A stretch of 64,000 nt of DNA from Clostridium bowmanii (GTDB taxonomy: Bacteria > Bacillota > Clostridia > Clostridiales > Clostridiaceae): the NCBI RefSeq assembly GCF_018861315.1, contig NZ_JAHLDL010000006.1, positions 1 through 64,000 of the forward strand. The letters are read 5' to 3'. The notes beneath the pieces were generated by a model. It searched no databases. It was not told the origin of the DNA and was given only the letters and a program-made list of their open reading frames with translations. The position numbers and the translations under genes are program-made. Positions 18,256-27,000 of this stretch are shown here, piece by piece (position 1 is the stretch's first letter; each line of letters starts with the position of its first letter).

Positions 18256-20490
18256 CTAATTTTCATCATGGCTCAAATTCGCATCTACTATTTGTCTTAT
18301 TCTCCAGCCCAGCGCAGAATATCTTTCAAAACTTCTATTATTGTCTTTCATAAAATTTATAGCTTTTGTCTTCCCAACTAAAACAACCATATTCTTTGCT
18401 CTAGTTATTCCTGTATAAAGTAAATTCCTATTCATTAAAAGCGGCGGTCCCATAAACATAGGCATAATTACAACTTCAAACTCACTGCCTTGGCTTTTAT
18501 GTATTGTAATTGCATAAGCTAAAGTTAATTCATCTAAGAATATGCCTTCATATTCTACACGTTTATCATCATCAAAAATCACAATAACATTTTCATTATC
18601 TTCATCAATATCTTCAACATACCCAACGTCCCCATTGAAAATTCCAACACCATCCTCGTCATGTTTTTCGCCCATTTTATTCCACTTCATAGCATAATTG
18701 TTTTTAATTTGCATAACCTTGTCCCCAACTCTAAATATAGTATTCCTATATTCTTTTTCTTTTTTATGAATAGACTTGGGATTCAATATTTCTTGAAGCT
18801 TTTCATTTAAATTTTCTATACCCAATATTCCTTTTCTCATAGGTGAGAGAATTTGAATGTTTTTCATTTTATCCCACTCTTTATTAAATTTTGGAAGTCT
18901 TGTATTGATTAAAGTAATTATACTGTCTAAAATTTTGTCTGGCTCATTTCTTTCAATAAAATAAAAATCCTTATCTTTTTTATTCAAAATAGGCATTTCA
19001 CCATTGTTAATTTTATGAGCATTCACAATGATCATGCTTTCCCTTGCTTGCCTAAAGATTTCCTTAAGCTTAACTACTTTAACGCAATTACTCTCAATAA
19101 CGTCTCTTAATACATTTCCAGGCCCAACAGAGGGTAATTGATCAACATCTCCAACAATTATAAGCCTAGTCCCTATGCTTATAGCTTTTAATAAACTGTT
19201 CATAAGCATTATATCTATCATAGATGCTTCATCAATAATAATTACATCACAATCTAAAGGAGCTTCCTCACTTTTAAAAAACTGAGACCCATCATCTCCA
19301 CCCATTCCGAGTTCTAATAACCTATGTATAGTTTTAGCTTCCCTACCAGTAGCTTCTGTCATTCTTTTAGCGGCGCGTCCAGTAGGTGCAGCCATATTAA
19401 CTTTCATTCCAGCTTTTTCAAATAGGTCTATAATACAATTGATTATAGTAGTTTTACCAGTACCAGGCCCTCCGGTTATTACCTCCATACCATTTTCTAC
19501 CGCACCACAAATAGCAGCCTTTTGGGACACAGCAAATTGTATGTTTTTTTCATTTTCAAATTTTTCAATTTCTTCATCTATGTCTATTTCTAATGAATCA
19601 TAACTAGCTACAGCTAGAGTTATAATTTTTTTAGTAATACTTAATTCACAATAGTAGAAAGGCATAGTAAAAACACATTTTTGTTCATCAATATTTTCGA
19701 TTTTCAATTTTCCCTGTACTACACTATCAAAGATATTGTTTTCAATTTCAACCTCAGAAACTTCAAGAATATTTTTAGCTTCCCTCTGCAATCTTTCTAA
19801 GGGCATATAAGTATTTCCCATAGCGCAAAATTCATTAACCACATAATTAATTCCACTTTGTATTCTAAAAGGTGACTCTTTGTCAATACCTAAACTTCGT
19901 GCTATCTTATCAGCAATTTTAAATCCTACTCCTGAAATGGTTTCAGTTAATACATAGGGATTGTCTTGTACTACCTTTATAGAGTCTGCTCCATACTTTT
20001 TATATATTTTCACACATTGGTTAGGAGTTACTCCGTAGGTTTGAAGAAATATCATTATATTCTTAACTTCTCTTTGTTTAGAGTAAGATTCTAAAATTAG
20101 CTTAATTTTTTTTTCACCTACACCATCTATTTCCTTTAATCTTTCTATTTCATTGTCTAGTACATTCATAGTATTTTCACCAAAGTGATGAACAATTTTT
20201 TTAGCAGTTACTGGCCCTATTCCTTGAATAACTCCCGAAGCTAAGTATTTTTCTATACCTGCAATAGAACTTGGCATTACTTCCTCACAGTGTGTTATTT
20301 TAAATTGCTTTCCAAATTGAGGATGGTTAACCCATTCCCCCGTTAATTTTAAATTCTGTCCTTCACTTATGTAGGGTACAATTCCTACAATAGTTGTCTT
20401 TTCTTTTTTATCATTCAAATGCGCAATTATATACCCATTTTCTTCATTTTGAAATACGATATCGTCGATGATTCCTTGTATTTCTGGCAT
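18256..20490 (-). CDS. recD2: RecD-like DNA helicase RecD2
   Basis: 744 residues. A 5'-3' superfamily 1B helicase of the stand-alone RecD2/YrrC type, involved in repair and replication-fork upkeep. Seen: N-terminal OB-like part (MPEIQGIIDDIVFQNEENGY), helix-hairpin-helix repeats (IQGIGPVTAKKIV, IDGVGEKKIKLIL), Walker A VITGGPGTGKTTI, DEASMIDIML, the QLPSVGPGNVLRD segment and the C-terminal motif TIHKSQGSEFEVVIMP. ATG at 20490 has AGGAGAG seven bases ahead; the longer frame from 20526 is unlikely. Confidence 0.93.
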   Translation of the reverse strand: MPEIQGIIDDIVFQNEENGYIIAHLNDKKEKTTIVGIVPYISEGQNLKLTGEWVNHPQFGKQFKITHCEEVMPSSIAGIEKYLASGVIQGIGPVTAKKIVHHFGENTMNVLDNEIERLKEIDGVGEKKIKLILESYSKQREVKNIMIFLQTYGVTPNQCVKIYKKYGADSIKVVQDNPYVLTETISGVGFKIADKIARSLGIDKESPFRIQSGINYVVNEFCAMGNTYMPLERLQREAKNILEVSEVEIENNIFDSVVQGKLKIENIDEQKCVFTMPFYYCELSITKKIITLAVASYDSLEIDIDEEIEKFENEKNIQFAVSQKAAICGAVENGMEVITGGPGTGKTTIINCIIDLFEKAGMKVNMAAPTGRAAKRMTEATGREAKTIHRLLELGMGGDDGSQFFKSEEAPLDCDVIIIDEASMIDIMLMNSLLKAISIGTRLIIVGDVDQLPSVGPGNVLRDVIESNCVKVVKLKEIFRQARESMIIVNAHKINNGEMPILNKKDKDFYFIERNEPDKILDSIITLINTRLPKFNKEWDKMKNIQILSPMRKGILGIENLNEKLQEILNPKSIHKKEKEYRNTIFRVGDKVMQIKNNYAMKWNKMGEKHDEDGVGIFNGDVGYVEDIDEDNENVIVIFDDDKRVEYEGIFLDELTLAYAITIHKSQGSEFEVVIMPMFMGPPLLMNRNLLYTGITRAKNMVVLVGKTKAINFMKDNNRSFERYSALGWRIRQIVDANLSHDEN

Positions 20491-20740
20491 AAAATCTCTC
20501 CTATTAATAAATTTATATAGTAGCAATACTACTAATATTAATATTAAATAATATTAGTAGTATTACTGCTATTATATCATATGTATATTACGTTTTTATC
20601 TTTAGTATTTTTAGTATACCTCTATATTAAGTTTTATCAAAATAGCAATTAATAATCCACCTAATGAATAAAAATTCTATATTATACAATAATATCAATT
20701 ATTTAAATAGTATTAAAGTTAAATATGTAATTTGCAACGC

Positions 20741-20775
20741 AAAAGGGATAACAATTAATAATTGTTATCCCTTTT
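20741..20775. terminator. 35-base near-perfect palindrome after metK (repeat copy D)
   Basis: AAAAGGGATAACAATTA and TAATTGTTATCCCTTTT flank a single A: 17-base arms. It begins three bases after the metK stop, so it most likely ends the metK transcript. Its core GGATAACAATTA-TAATTGTTATC is the same palindrome as in the dispersed repeats at 12661, 42951 and 45051. Confidence 0.65.
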
Positions 20776-20777
20776 AT

Positions 20778-21953
20778 TTATAAATATTTTTTTATTTCTT
20801 CAACCTTGTTTAATCTTTCCCAGCTCAGATCTAAATCAGGTCTTCCGAAATGTCCATAAGCTGCTGTCTGCTTATAAACAGGTTTTCGGAGTTCTAATTC
20901 TCTTATAATAACAGCCGGTCTTAAATCAAATACTTTTTCAATTATTTCAACAATCTTATCATCTGATATTTTTCCTGTTCCAAAAGTTTCAGCCTCTATA
21001 GATACTGGTTTTGCTACACCTATAGCATAAGCTAGCTGAATTTCTAATTTATCTGCCACACCTGCTGCTACTAGATTTTTAGCAACCCATCTTGCAGCAT
21101 ATGCAGCAGATCTATCAACCTTTGTTGCATCTTTACCAGAGAAGGCACCACCGCCATGTCTTGCGTATCCTCCATAAGTATCTACTATTATTTTTCTTCC
21201 TGTTAGTCCAGAGTCGCCCTGAGGTCCTCCAATTACAAATCTACCTGTAGGATTTATATAATATTTAGTGTTTCCATCTAATAATTCACTTGGAACTATT
21301 GGTTTTATTACATGTTCTATTAAGTCACTTTCTATTTGATCATGCATTACTTCTTCTCCATGTTGAGTTGAAATAACAATAGTATCTATTCTTACCGGTT
21401 TATTGTCTTCATACTCTACAGTAACTTGAGTCTTTCCGTCTGGTCTTAGATAATTAAGTGTACCATCTTTTCTTACTTCACTTAATCTTCTTGCCAGTCT
21501 ATGAGCCATAGAAATTGGAAGTGGCATGTACTCTGGTGTCTCATTAGTAGCAAATCCAAACATCATGCCTTGGTCTCCAGCACCTATCGAATCCGTCTTA
21601 TCCTGCTTGCCGGCCTTAGATTCTAGTGCTTCATTAACTCCCATAGCTATGTCCGCTGATTGTTCACCAATAGATGTAATTACTGCACATGTGCTGGCAT
21701 CAAATCCATATTTTGCTCTAGTGTATCCTATACCTTCAATGGTACTTCTAACAACTTTCGGAACATCTACATAACAATTAGTTGTTATCTCGCCCATAAC
21801 TAAAACCATTCCTGTAGTAACTGCTGTTTCACAAGCAACTCTAGCATAAGGATCTTGTTCTAAAATAGCATCAAGTATAGCATCTGAAATTTGGTCACAA
21901 ATTTTATCTGGATGTCCCTCTGTAACTGATTCTGATGTAAATAGTCTTTTCAT
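20778..21953 (-). CDS. metK: S-adenosylmethionine synthetase
   Basis: 391 residues. Makes S-adenosylmethionine from methionine and ATP. Family signatures are clear: [21 protein letters not shown] at the N-terminus, [18 protein letters not shown] and the [19 protein letters not shown] loop. Length is normal. An S-box with its terminator sits directly upstream on the same strand, so expression falls when SAM is plentiful. ATG at 21953 follows AGGAGAAT. The palindrome after the stop probably ends transcription. Confidence 0.97.
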   Translation of the reverse strand: MKRLFTSESVTEGHPDKICDQISDAILDAILEQDPYARVACETAVTTGMVLVMGEITTNCYVDVPKVVRSTIEGIGYTRAKYGFDASTCAVITSIGEQSADIAMGVNEALESKAGKQDKTDSIGAGDQGMMFGFATNETPEYMPLPISMAHRLARRLSEVRKDGTLNYLRPDGKTQVTVEYEDNKPVRIDTIVISTQHGEEVMHDQIESDLIEHVIKPIVPSELLDGNTKYYINPTGRFVIGGPQGDSGLTGRKIIVDTYGGYARHGGGAFSGKDATKVDRSAAYAARWVAKNLVAAGVADKLEIQLAYAIGVAKPVSIEAETFGTGKISDDKIVEIIEKVFDLRPAVIIRELELRKPVYKQTAAYGHFGRPDLDLSWERLNKVEEIKKYL

Positions 21954-21991
21954 TATAATTCTCCTTTCTAATGCTGAAAAATTTTATTTTT

Positions 21992-22031
21992 AAAAAATAA
22001 AACCCCTTCTAAATATAAGAAGAGGTGTTTT
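21992..22031 (-). terminator. S-box terminator
   Basis: AAAACACCTCTTCT and AGAAGGGGTTTT pair across a short loop, followed by ATTTTTT on the minus strand. Confidence 0.85.
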
Positions 22032-22145
22032 AAACATCTTTCTTATCTCGCAGAGTATATCTGCAGGAATTGGCACCATGGTGTATTACACCGGTTGCCG
22101 GGTTTCATAGGGCCTTTTTCCCTCCACCTCTCTTGATAAGAGTTA
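21992..22145 (-). ncRNA. SAM-I riboswitch (S-box) before metK
   Basis: On the minus strand: CTCTTATCAAGAGAGGTGGA, then GGGAAAAAGGCCCTATGAAA, CCCGGCAACC, a GGTGTAATACACCATGGTGCC arm and CTGCAGATATACTCTGC, ending with GAGATAAGAAAG. These are the conserved S-box helices and joining strands. A terminator stem at 21992-22031 follows with a run of T. It reads into metK 40 bases further on. Confidence 0.95.
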
Positions 22146-22222
22146 TAAATATTAAGTTTTAACAATAATACCATATAATATTTTCAGTGTCAATATGTCC
22201 TATTGACTTATAAATCAAACAA

Positions 22223-22248
22223 TAAAAAAGACATCTACAGATGTCTTT
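22223..22248 (-). terminator. Terminator of the tRNA array
   Basis: AAAAGACATCT GT AGATGTCTTTTTT begins directly after the CCA end of the last tRNA-Tyr on the minus strand. Confidence 0.85.
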
Positions 22249-22333
22249 TGGTGGAGGAGGACGGATTCGAACCATCGAAACATTACGTAACAGATTTACA
22301 GTCTGCCCCCTTTGGCCACTCGGGAACTCCTCC
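22249..22333 (-). tRNA. tRNA-Tyr (GTA), copy 1
   Basis: 85 bases including encoded CCA. Acceptor GGAGGAG/CTCCTCC, anticodon loop CTGTAAATC with GTA, long variable arm as expected for tyrosine, and GGTTCGAATCC T-loop. Identical in sequence to the copy at 22553-22637. Confidence 0.97.
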
Positions 22334-22338
22334 ATGTT

Positions 22339-22413
22339 TGGAGCTGGCAATAGGAATTGAACCTACAACCTGCTGATTACAAGTCAGCTGCTCTACCGTT
22401 GAGCCATGCCAGC
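22339..22413 (-). tRNA. tRNA-Thr (TGT), copy 1
   Basis: 75 bases with CCA. Acceptor GCTGGCA/TGCCAGC, anticodon loop CTTGTAA with TGT, T-arm GTAGGTTCAATTCCTAT. Identical to the copy at 22643-22717 and five bases upstream of a tRNA-Tyr in both cases. Confidence 0.97.
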
Positions 22414-22444
22414 ATTTTTTTGTTCTATTTTAAAAAGATTGTTA

Positions 22445-22520
22445 TGGTGGGAACAACAGGGTTCGAACCTGTGACCCTCTGCTTGTAAGGCAGATGCTCT
22501 CCCAGCTGAGCTATGCTCCC
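22445..22520 (-). tRNA. tRNA-Val (TAC)
   Basis: 76 bases with CCA. Acceptor GGGAGCA/TGTTCCC, anticodon loop CTTACAA with TAC, T-arm ACAGGTTCGAACCCTGT. It separates the two Thr-Tyr pairs. Confidence 0.97.
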
Positions 22521-22552
22521 ATAACTATGATAATCGTTGCAATTGTGATAAA

Positions 22553-22637
22553 TGGTGGAGGAGGACGGATTCGAACCATCGAAACATTACGTAACAGATT
22601 TACAGTCTGCCCCCTTTGGCCACTCGGGAACTCCTCC
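22553..22637 (-). tRNA. tRNA-Tyr (GTA), copy 2
   Basis: 85 bases, same sequence as the tRNA-Tyr at 22249-22333, with encoded CCA. Confidence 0.97.
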
Positions 22638-22642
22638 ACATA

Positions 22643-22717
22643 TGGAGCTGGCAATAGGAATTGAACCTACAACCTGCTGATTACAAGTCAGCTGCTCTAC
22701 CGTTGAGCCATGCCAGC
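22643..22717 (-). tRNA. tRNA-Thr (TGT), copy 2
   Basis: 75 bases, same sequence as the tRNA-Thr at 22339-22413. It is the first tRNA of the array in the direction of transcription. Confidence 0.97.
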
Positions 22718-22757
22718 CTATTATATTTTTTATGTCATTATCCTGTCGACAAGAATT

Positions 22758-22786
22758 ATTATATAACTTTAAATAATTAATATCAA
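22758..22786 (-). promoter_or_regulatory. Promoter of the tRNA array
   Basis: Minus strand TTGATA, 17-base spacer, TATAAT. The start would be near 22751, about 34 bases before the first tRNA. Confidence 0.7.
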
Positions 22787-22926
22787 GTTCATTTATTTTG
22801 AATTAACCACTTCTTCTCTATATTGCTATACTTTTCTCATATTTGCTCAATATTAAGCATTAATATAAATTATTATTTTAAATAAAAAAAGTAGTTGTAT
22901 ATTCGTGTACAATCCAAAAAAATCAA

Positions 22927-23595
22927 CTAATATAACCTCTCTGCAGCATCCATATCTATAAACTTTCCAGCAATTTTCCTCACTTTTTCATACTCTTTTA
23001 TTGATAGATCTTCTTTTAATAACTTCAGTGCTTTTATTACGCCACGTTCAGCATCCTCTGCATATAAATATTCTTCCATTTTTTTATAACTCTCTTTACC
23101 CAACTTAAAACTTACATATAATAATTTTATTTTATCAGCAGTAGTCAGATTTTCTTGTATTTTACCAGTAGACACTTTAAATACCGATTGCTCCTCCTCT
23201 TTAGTATAGTCGCTAGAATTTTCTTCACTATTTTTATGTTCATTAGCTTTTTCCATAGATATGTTTGATGATTTTATATTTATATTGTCCGTTCTCTTTT
23301 TATCTTCGCTTTTCTGTGTATCTACTAATCCTCCCTTAGATAGATCAACGTTTTCTAAATAATCATTTGTATTAGGAATTGCTTCATCATTTTTTTTCAC
23401 CACCTTGCTCTGATTTTCACTAATTATAATGTCTTTAGGCAAATACCTTTTGCTATCCTGGGATAACACCTTTTCAGATAACTTATTTCCTTCATAATTA
23501 TTTAAATCATTTATATAGTAACTGTAATACACCATAGTAATCACAGTTACTACAGTTGAGAATATAATAATGAATAACGAATTTATTTTCTTCAT
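22927..23595 (-). CDS. Hypothetical single-span membrane protein
   Basis: 222 residues, family not recognised. One membrane segment near residues 6-28 (LFIIIFSTVVTVITMVYYSYY) with the rest likely outside the cell; a polar low-complexity linker rich in Ser, Asn, Lys and Glu; then a helical C-terminal part (about 150-222) containing ADKIKLLYVSFKLGKESYKK and KEYEKVRKIAGKFIDMDAAE. Start ATG at 23595 follows GAGGTG. It is divergent from yyaC with 153 bases between them. A sporulation role would be a guess from its surroundings only. Confidence 0.6.
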   Translation of the reverse strand: MKKINSLFIIIFSTVVTVITMVYYSYYINDLNNYEGNKLSEKVLSQDSKRYLPKDIIISENQSKVVKKNDEAIPNTNDYLENVDLSKGGLVDTQKSEDKKRTDNINIKSSNISMEKANEHKNSEENSSDYTKEEEQSVFKVSTGKIQENLTTADKIKLLYVSFKLGKESYKKMEEYLYAEDAERGVIKALKLLKEDLSIKEYEKVRKIAGKFIDMDAAERLY

Positions 23596-23748
23596 GTAAA
23601 CATCACCTCAAAAAATTAGTATATATAGATTATTTTCCAATTAATTGTTTTTTTATACTTTTATATTAATAATAAACAAATTTTTTTCATATAAATTATT
23701 GATTGGAAAAAAAATAATCCCCCAGCCTAATACAAGGAGGTATATTTC

Positions 23749-24303
23749 TTGAGTAAAGCTAAAACCCATTATAAAGACCCTTTAGCCTACTATACAATTT
23801 CTAATTTTCTAAAAGACTATATTGACGAAAATGCTTTAATTGTTTGTATAGGAACTGACAGATGTATAGGCGATTGCCTAGGCCCACTCGTGGGTACATT
23901 CTTAAAAGATAGTTCCTTTCCATTACCTGTATATGGCACTATAGATGATCCAATTCATGCCTTAAACATTGATAGTAAATTATCCAAAATAAACGCACTA
24001 CACCCAAATTGCACCATAATAGGCGTGGATGCATGTTTAGGAGACATATCAAATATTGGTGAAATTCAAGCTAGAAATTATCCCATTCATCCTGGTAAAG
24101 GAGTAGGAAAAACGCTTCCTAAGGTAGGTAATGTTTCATTGATAGGTATAGTAGATTCAAGTGATGATAGTGAACTGTTCACTAATAGAAACATAAGACT
24201 TAGTTTAGTAATGGAAATTGCTAGTGTTTTGAGCAGAGCACTTTTGCACTCATATTATTTATATTCCCTAGATAATGAAAAAAATAATCCAAATCCTGTT
24301 TAA
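23749..24303 (+). CDS. yyaC: Spore protease YyaC (DUF1256)
   Basis: 184 residues. YyaC-type proteins are sporulation-linked, Gpr-like peptidases of the DUF1256 family. Family marks: CIGTDRCIGDCLGPLVGTFL near residues 33-52, and IGVDACLG followed by PGKGVGKTLPKVGNVSLIGIV. TTG at 23749 is the start, with AGGAGG eight bases ahead. It is the only plus-strand gene in this stretch and converges with mbl at a shared terminator. Confidence 0.88.
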   Translation: MSKAKTHYKDPLAYYTISNFLKDYIDENALIVCIGTDRCIGDCLGPLVGTFLKDSSFPLPVYGTIDDPIHALNIDSKLSKINALHPNCTIIGVDACLGDISNIGEIQARNYPIHPGKGVGKTLPKVGNVSLIGIVDSSDDSELFTNRNIRLSLVMEIASVLSRALLHSYYLYSLDNEKNNPNPV

Positions 24304-24389
24304 GATACTCAAATTAACTTAATGTAAATAATTATCCCTAATTTTAATTTAGTTGTCTTTATAAATTTAGGAACTCTAAATAATATAAA

Positions 24390-24431
24390 AATAAGCAATA
24401 CAATTAATCTAATAATTGCATTGCTTATTCA
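24390..24431. terminator. Terminator between yyaC and mbl
   Basis: AATAAGCAATACAATTA pairs with TAATTGCATTGCTTATT; T or A runs flank it on both sides. Confidence 0.7.
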
Positions 24432-24450
24432 TATAGCTTGTTTACACTTT

Positions 24451-25485
24451 CTAGTCTGCCAAGTATTGTTCTCCTCCACTAAATGAATTCCCTAGCTTAT
24501 CCATATAGTCCAGTACTTTACCTGTTCCCAGTGCTACACATGAAACGGGATCCTCAGCTAGATATACTGGAACTTTAGTAATTTCTTGTATAAGCTTATC
24601 TAATCCTTTTAAAAGTGAACCTCCACCTGTCATAACTATACCTTTATCAGCTATATCTGCTGAAAGCTCCGGTGGTGTTTTCTCTAGAACTGAATGCGTG
24701 CATTCTGCTATTAAACCTACCGCCTCTTTTAAAGCTTCTCGCATTTCTTCTGATGTCACTGCTAAATTTTTAGGAAGACCTGTAATTAAATCTCTTCCTC
24801 TTATCTCCATGCTGGTCTCTTCTTCTTGTTTATAAGCACACCCTATGTTGATTTTTAAATTCTCTGCAGTTCTTTCACCAATCATTAACTTATGCTTTTT
24901 TCTAATATACTTAATAATATCGTCATCAAACTTATCTCCGGCTACTTTGATTGATTCACGAACAACCATACCACCTAAAGAAATAACTGCAACATCGGTA
25001 GTCCCTCCACCAATATCAATAACCATATTACCGCTTGCGCGAGTAATATCAAGCCCCGCTCCAATTGCAGCTGCTACTGGTTCCTCTATAAGATAAACCT
25101 TCTTAGCTCCGGCATTTTTAGCAGCATCTTCTACCGCTCTTCGTTCCACTTCAGTTGCTTCACAAGGGACACAAATTACAACTCTTGGAGCCGATAGCCT
25201 TCTTTTTCCACAAGCCTTACTTATAAAATGCTTTAACATTTTTTCTGTTATATCATAATCTGAAATAACACCGTCCCTCATAGGACGTATGGCCACAATA
25301 TTTCCTGGTGTTCTTCCTATCATTTGCCTAGCTTCTTCTCCTACTGCCAATACCCTATTATTATTTCTATCTATAGCAACGACAGAGGGCTCTTTTAAGA
25401 TAACACCTTTACCTTTAATATATACAAGTACCGTGGCTGTTCCTAAATCTATTCCCATATCCGTACCCATTCTAAAAAAAAACAT
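24451..25485 (-). CDS. mbl: Rod shape-determining MreB/Mbl family actin
   Basis: About 344 residues. Bacterial actin that guides side-wall synthesis under the membrane. The actin-type phosphate loops are visible: GIDLGTATVLVYIKGKGV, and MVIDIGGGTTDVAVISLGG, plus IVMTGGGSLLKGLDKLIQE for the adenosine part. ATG at 25485 (MFFFRMGTDMGIDLG) has GGAG upstream with good spacing, so the longer start at 25518 is not needed. It follows spoIIID, the usual arrangement in clostridia; the call Mbl rather than MreB rests on that context. Confidence 0.92.
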   Translation of the reverse strand: MFFFRMGTDMGIDLGTATVLVYIKGKGVILKEPSVVAIDRNNNRVLAVGEEARQMIGRTPGNIVAIRPMRDGVISDYDITEKMLKHFISKACGKRRLSAPRVVICVPCEATEVERRAVEDAAKNAGAKKVYLIEEPVAAAIGAGLDITRASGNMVIDIGGGTTDVAVISLGGMVVRESIKVAGDKFDDDIIKYIRKKHKLMIGERTAENLKINIGCAYKQEEETSMEIRGRDLITGLPKNLAVTSEEMREALKEAVGLIAECTHSVLEKTPPELSADIADKGIVMTGGGSLLKGLDKLIQEITKVPVYLAEDPVSCVALGTGKVLDYMDKLGNSFSGGEQYLAD

Positions 25486-25613
25486 CTCAAAACTCACTCC
25501 GCTCTTTAGTATATTCAATATTTAAATTATACTAAACTCTATTCTATAAAGCTATAAAGAAATCCTCTTTTTTTAACTTTAATAATTTTATTGTTTTTTA
25601 ACTTGAGATGTTT

Positions 25614-25868
25614 TTATCCTTCTACTGCCTTATATTTAAGTTGTGTTGCTCTTCCTCCCCTGATATGTCGCTCAGATTTATTTAAATCCAAAATTGTTTT
25701 TGCTTGGTTAGCAATCTGGGGATTTATTGTAGGCAATCTTTCTGTCATATCCTTGTGTATAGTGCTCTTGCTAACTCCAAACACTTTGGCAGTTCTTCTT
25801 ATAGTAGCTTTTGACTCAATAATATACTTAGCAACTTCCAGTACTCGATCTTCAATATAGTCTTTCAA
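25614..25868 (-). CDS. spoIIID: Stage III sporulation regulator SpoIIID
   Basis: 84 residues. DNA-binding protein that tunes the sigma-E programme in the mother cell. The helix-turn-helix region KATIRRTAKVFGVSKSTIHKD and the basic tail HIRGGRATQLKYK match the family closely, and the length is typical. TTG start with AAGGAGG upstream. It lies between spoIIQ and mbl on one strand. Confidence 0.96.
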   Translation of the reverse strand: MKDYIEDRVLEVAKYIIESKATIRRTAKVFGVSKSTIHKDMTERLPTINPQIANQAKTILDLNKSERHIRGGRATQLKYKAVEG

Positions 25869-25927
25869 AGTGTTACCTCCTTAACCCTTCTCTAATTATA
25901 AATATGCAATACCTTGCTTTTAAATTC

Positions 25928-25981
25928 CATTCCAATTAGCCATTTAACCATATATTTCGGAAAGTTGACTAATTGGAATGT
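25928..25981 (-). terminator. Hairpin after spoIIQ
   Basis: CATTCCAATTAG and CTAATTGGAATG form a 12-base stem just after the spoIIQ stop. The loop is long and the T-run weak, so termination is only likely. Confidence 0.45.
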
Positions 25982-25988
25982 TTATTAG

Positions 25989-26768
25989 TTATTGTTTTGT
26001 TACTACAGGTTGGTATTTATCATATTTTACATATCTAGCAGGATCAATAGCCTTATTACTTTGTAAAACTTCAAAATGCAAATGAGATCCATAGACTTCT
26101 TTAAATGAGTTTAAAGAAGTATTTCCTACTGTTGCTATCTGTTGTTTTTTAGTAACTTTATCATTTACTTTTACTAATGTTTTTTCTTCTAAATTAGAAT
26201 ATTTAGTAATAAATCCATTTCCATGATCTATTACAATCATCTGACCATTTTGACCAGCGACGTCAGTACCGACTTCTTTAACTGTTCCATCCATAACTGC
26301 TACAACTGACTCACCTATCTTTGCTTGAATATCAATACCCAAGTTTGTTCTATATGTTCCATCAGTTTTCCACATTACCGGGTCAATATCTTTTGAATAT
26401 GCTCTTGCCAGTAATCCATTAACTACAGGTTTTACAAATGTAGGATTAACTGATTTAGATACTGGTGCTGTTACATTTCCAGTTGTAACCTTTTTAATAT
26501 TTGGTACTGCTTTAAGCACCCCAGTCTTAGCTAGATTTTCTTTTTTTACTTGAAGAGCACCCTGGTATTGTTTTTCTTGCTCTTCTAAAATAACTTTTGC
26601 CTTTGCTTGTTCATTTTTTATTGATTCTTGGTTGCTTGCTACTTTTTTATTATTACTTGCCGTTATAGTTGCAACTGTTGCTACTATACATAAACAAATA
26701 AATAGAATTACATAGAAGCCTTCCCTTTTGAAAAAGTTTATTGTTTTGTTGTTTGATTTATTATCCAT
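25989..26768 (-). CDS. spoIIQ: SpoIIQ-like forespore membrane protein (M23 fold)
   Basis: 259 residues. One membrane segment near residues 16-36, a coiled linker, and a C-terminal LytM/M23 domain (about 120-250). SpoIIQ joins SpoIIIAH across the engulfing septum. The HLHF motif (GSHLHFEVL) is kept, but where an active M23 enzyme has His before GxD this protein reads RTNLGIDIQ, so one zinc ligand is missing. That resembles the inactive B. subtilis form rather than the zinc-binding C. difficile form. ATG at 26768 follows GGAGGTG. Genes spoIID and murA lie upstream, spoIIID downstream. Confidence 0.88.
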   Translation of the reverse strand: MDNKSNNKTINFFKREGFYVILFICLCIVATVATITASNNKKVASNQESIKNEQAKAKVILEEQEKQYQGALQVKKENLAKTGVLKAVPNIKKVTTGNVTAPVSKSVNPTFVKPVVNGLLARAYSKDIDPVMWKTDGTYRTNLGIDIQAKIGESVVAVMDGTVKEVGTDVAGQNGQMIVIDHGNGFITKYSNLEEKTLVKVNDKVTKKQQIATVGNTSLNSFKEVYGSHLHFEVLQSNKAIDPARYVKYDKYQPVVTKQ

Positions 26769-26942
26769 ACAAACACCTCCATTTGTATTTTTGTCCATAT
26801 TGTATTAAAACATACATATTTCCTAAAATTTATTTTATTTATTTTTAAATAATCAAATTTATATATATATATTTATCATTTACAACTTAAGTTTTAGACC
26901 TTTTATATTTAATTTTAATTATATAAATTTATTTTTATAAAA

Positions 26943-26985
26943 AATTAAGCCGGCTATCCTCTACAAACAAAGGGTAAACCGACTC
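26943..26985 (-). terminator. Terminator after spoIID
   Basis: AGTCGGTTTACCCT pairs with AGGATAGCCGGCT (with wobble pairs), then AATTTTTTAT on the minus strand. Confidence 0.65.
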
Positions 26986-27000
26986 AATACACACAATTTC

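Noticed and set aside
22159-22350. 63-codon minus-strand frame with GQRGQTVNLLRNVSMVRIRP
   Set aside because: It is a translation of the tRNA-Tyr gene and its terminator, a well-known false protein.
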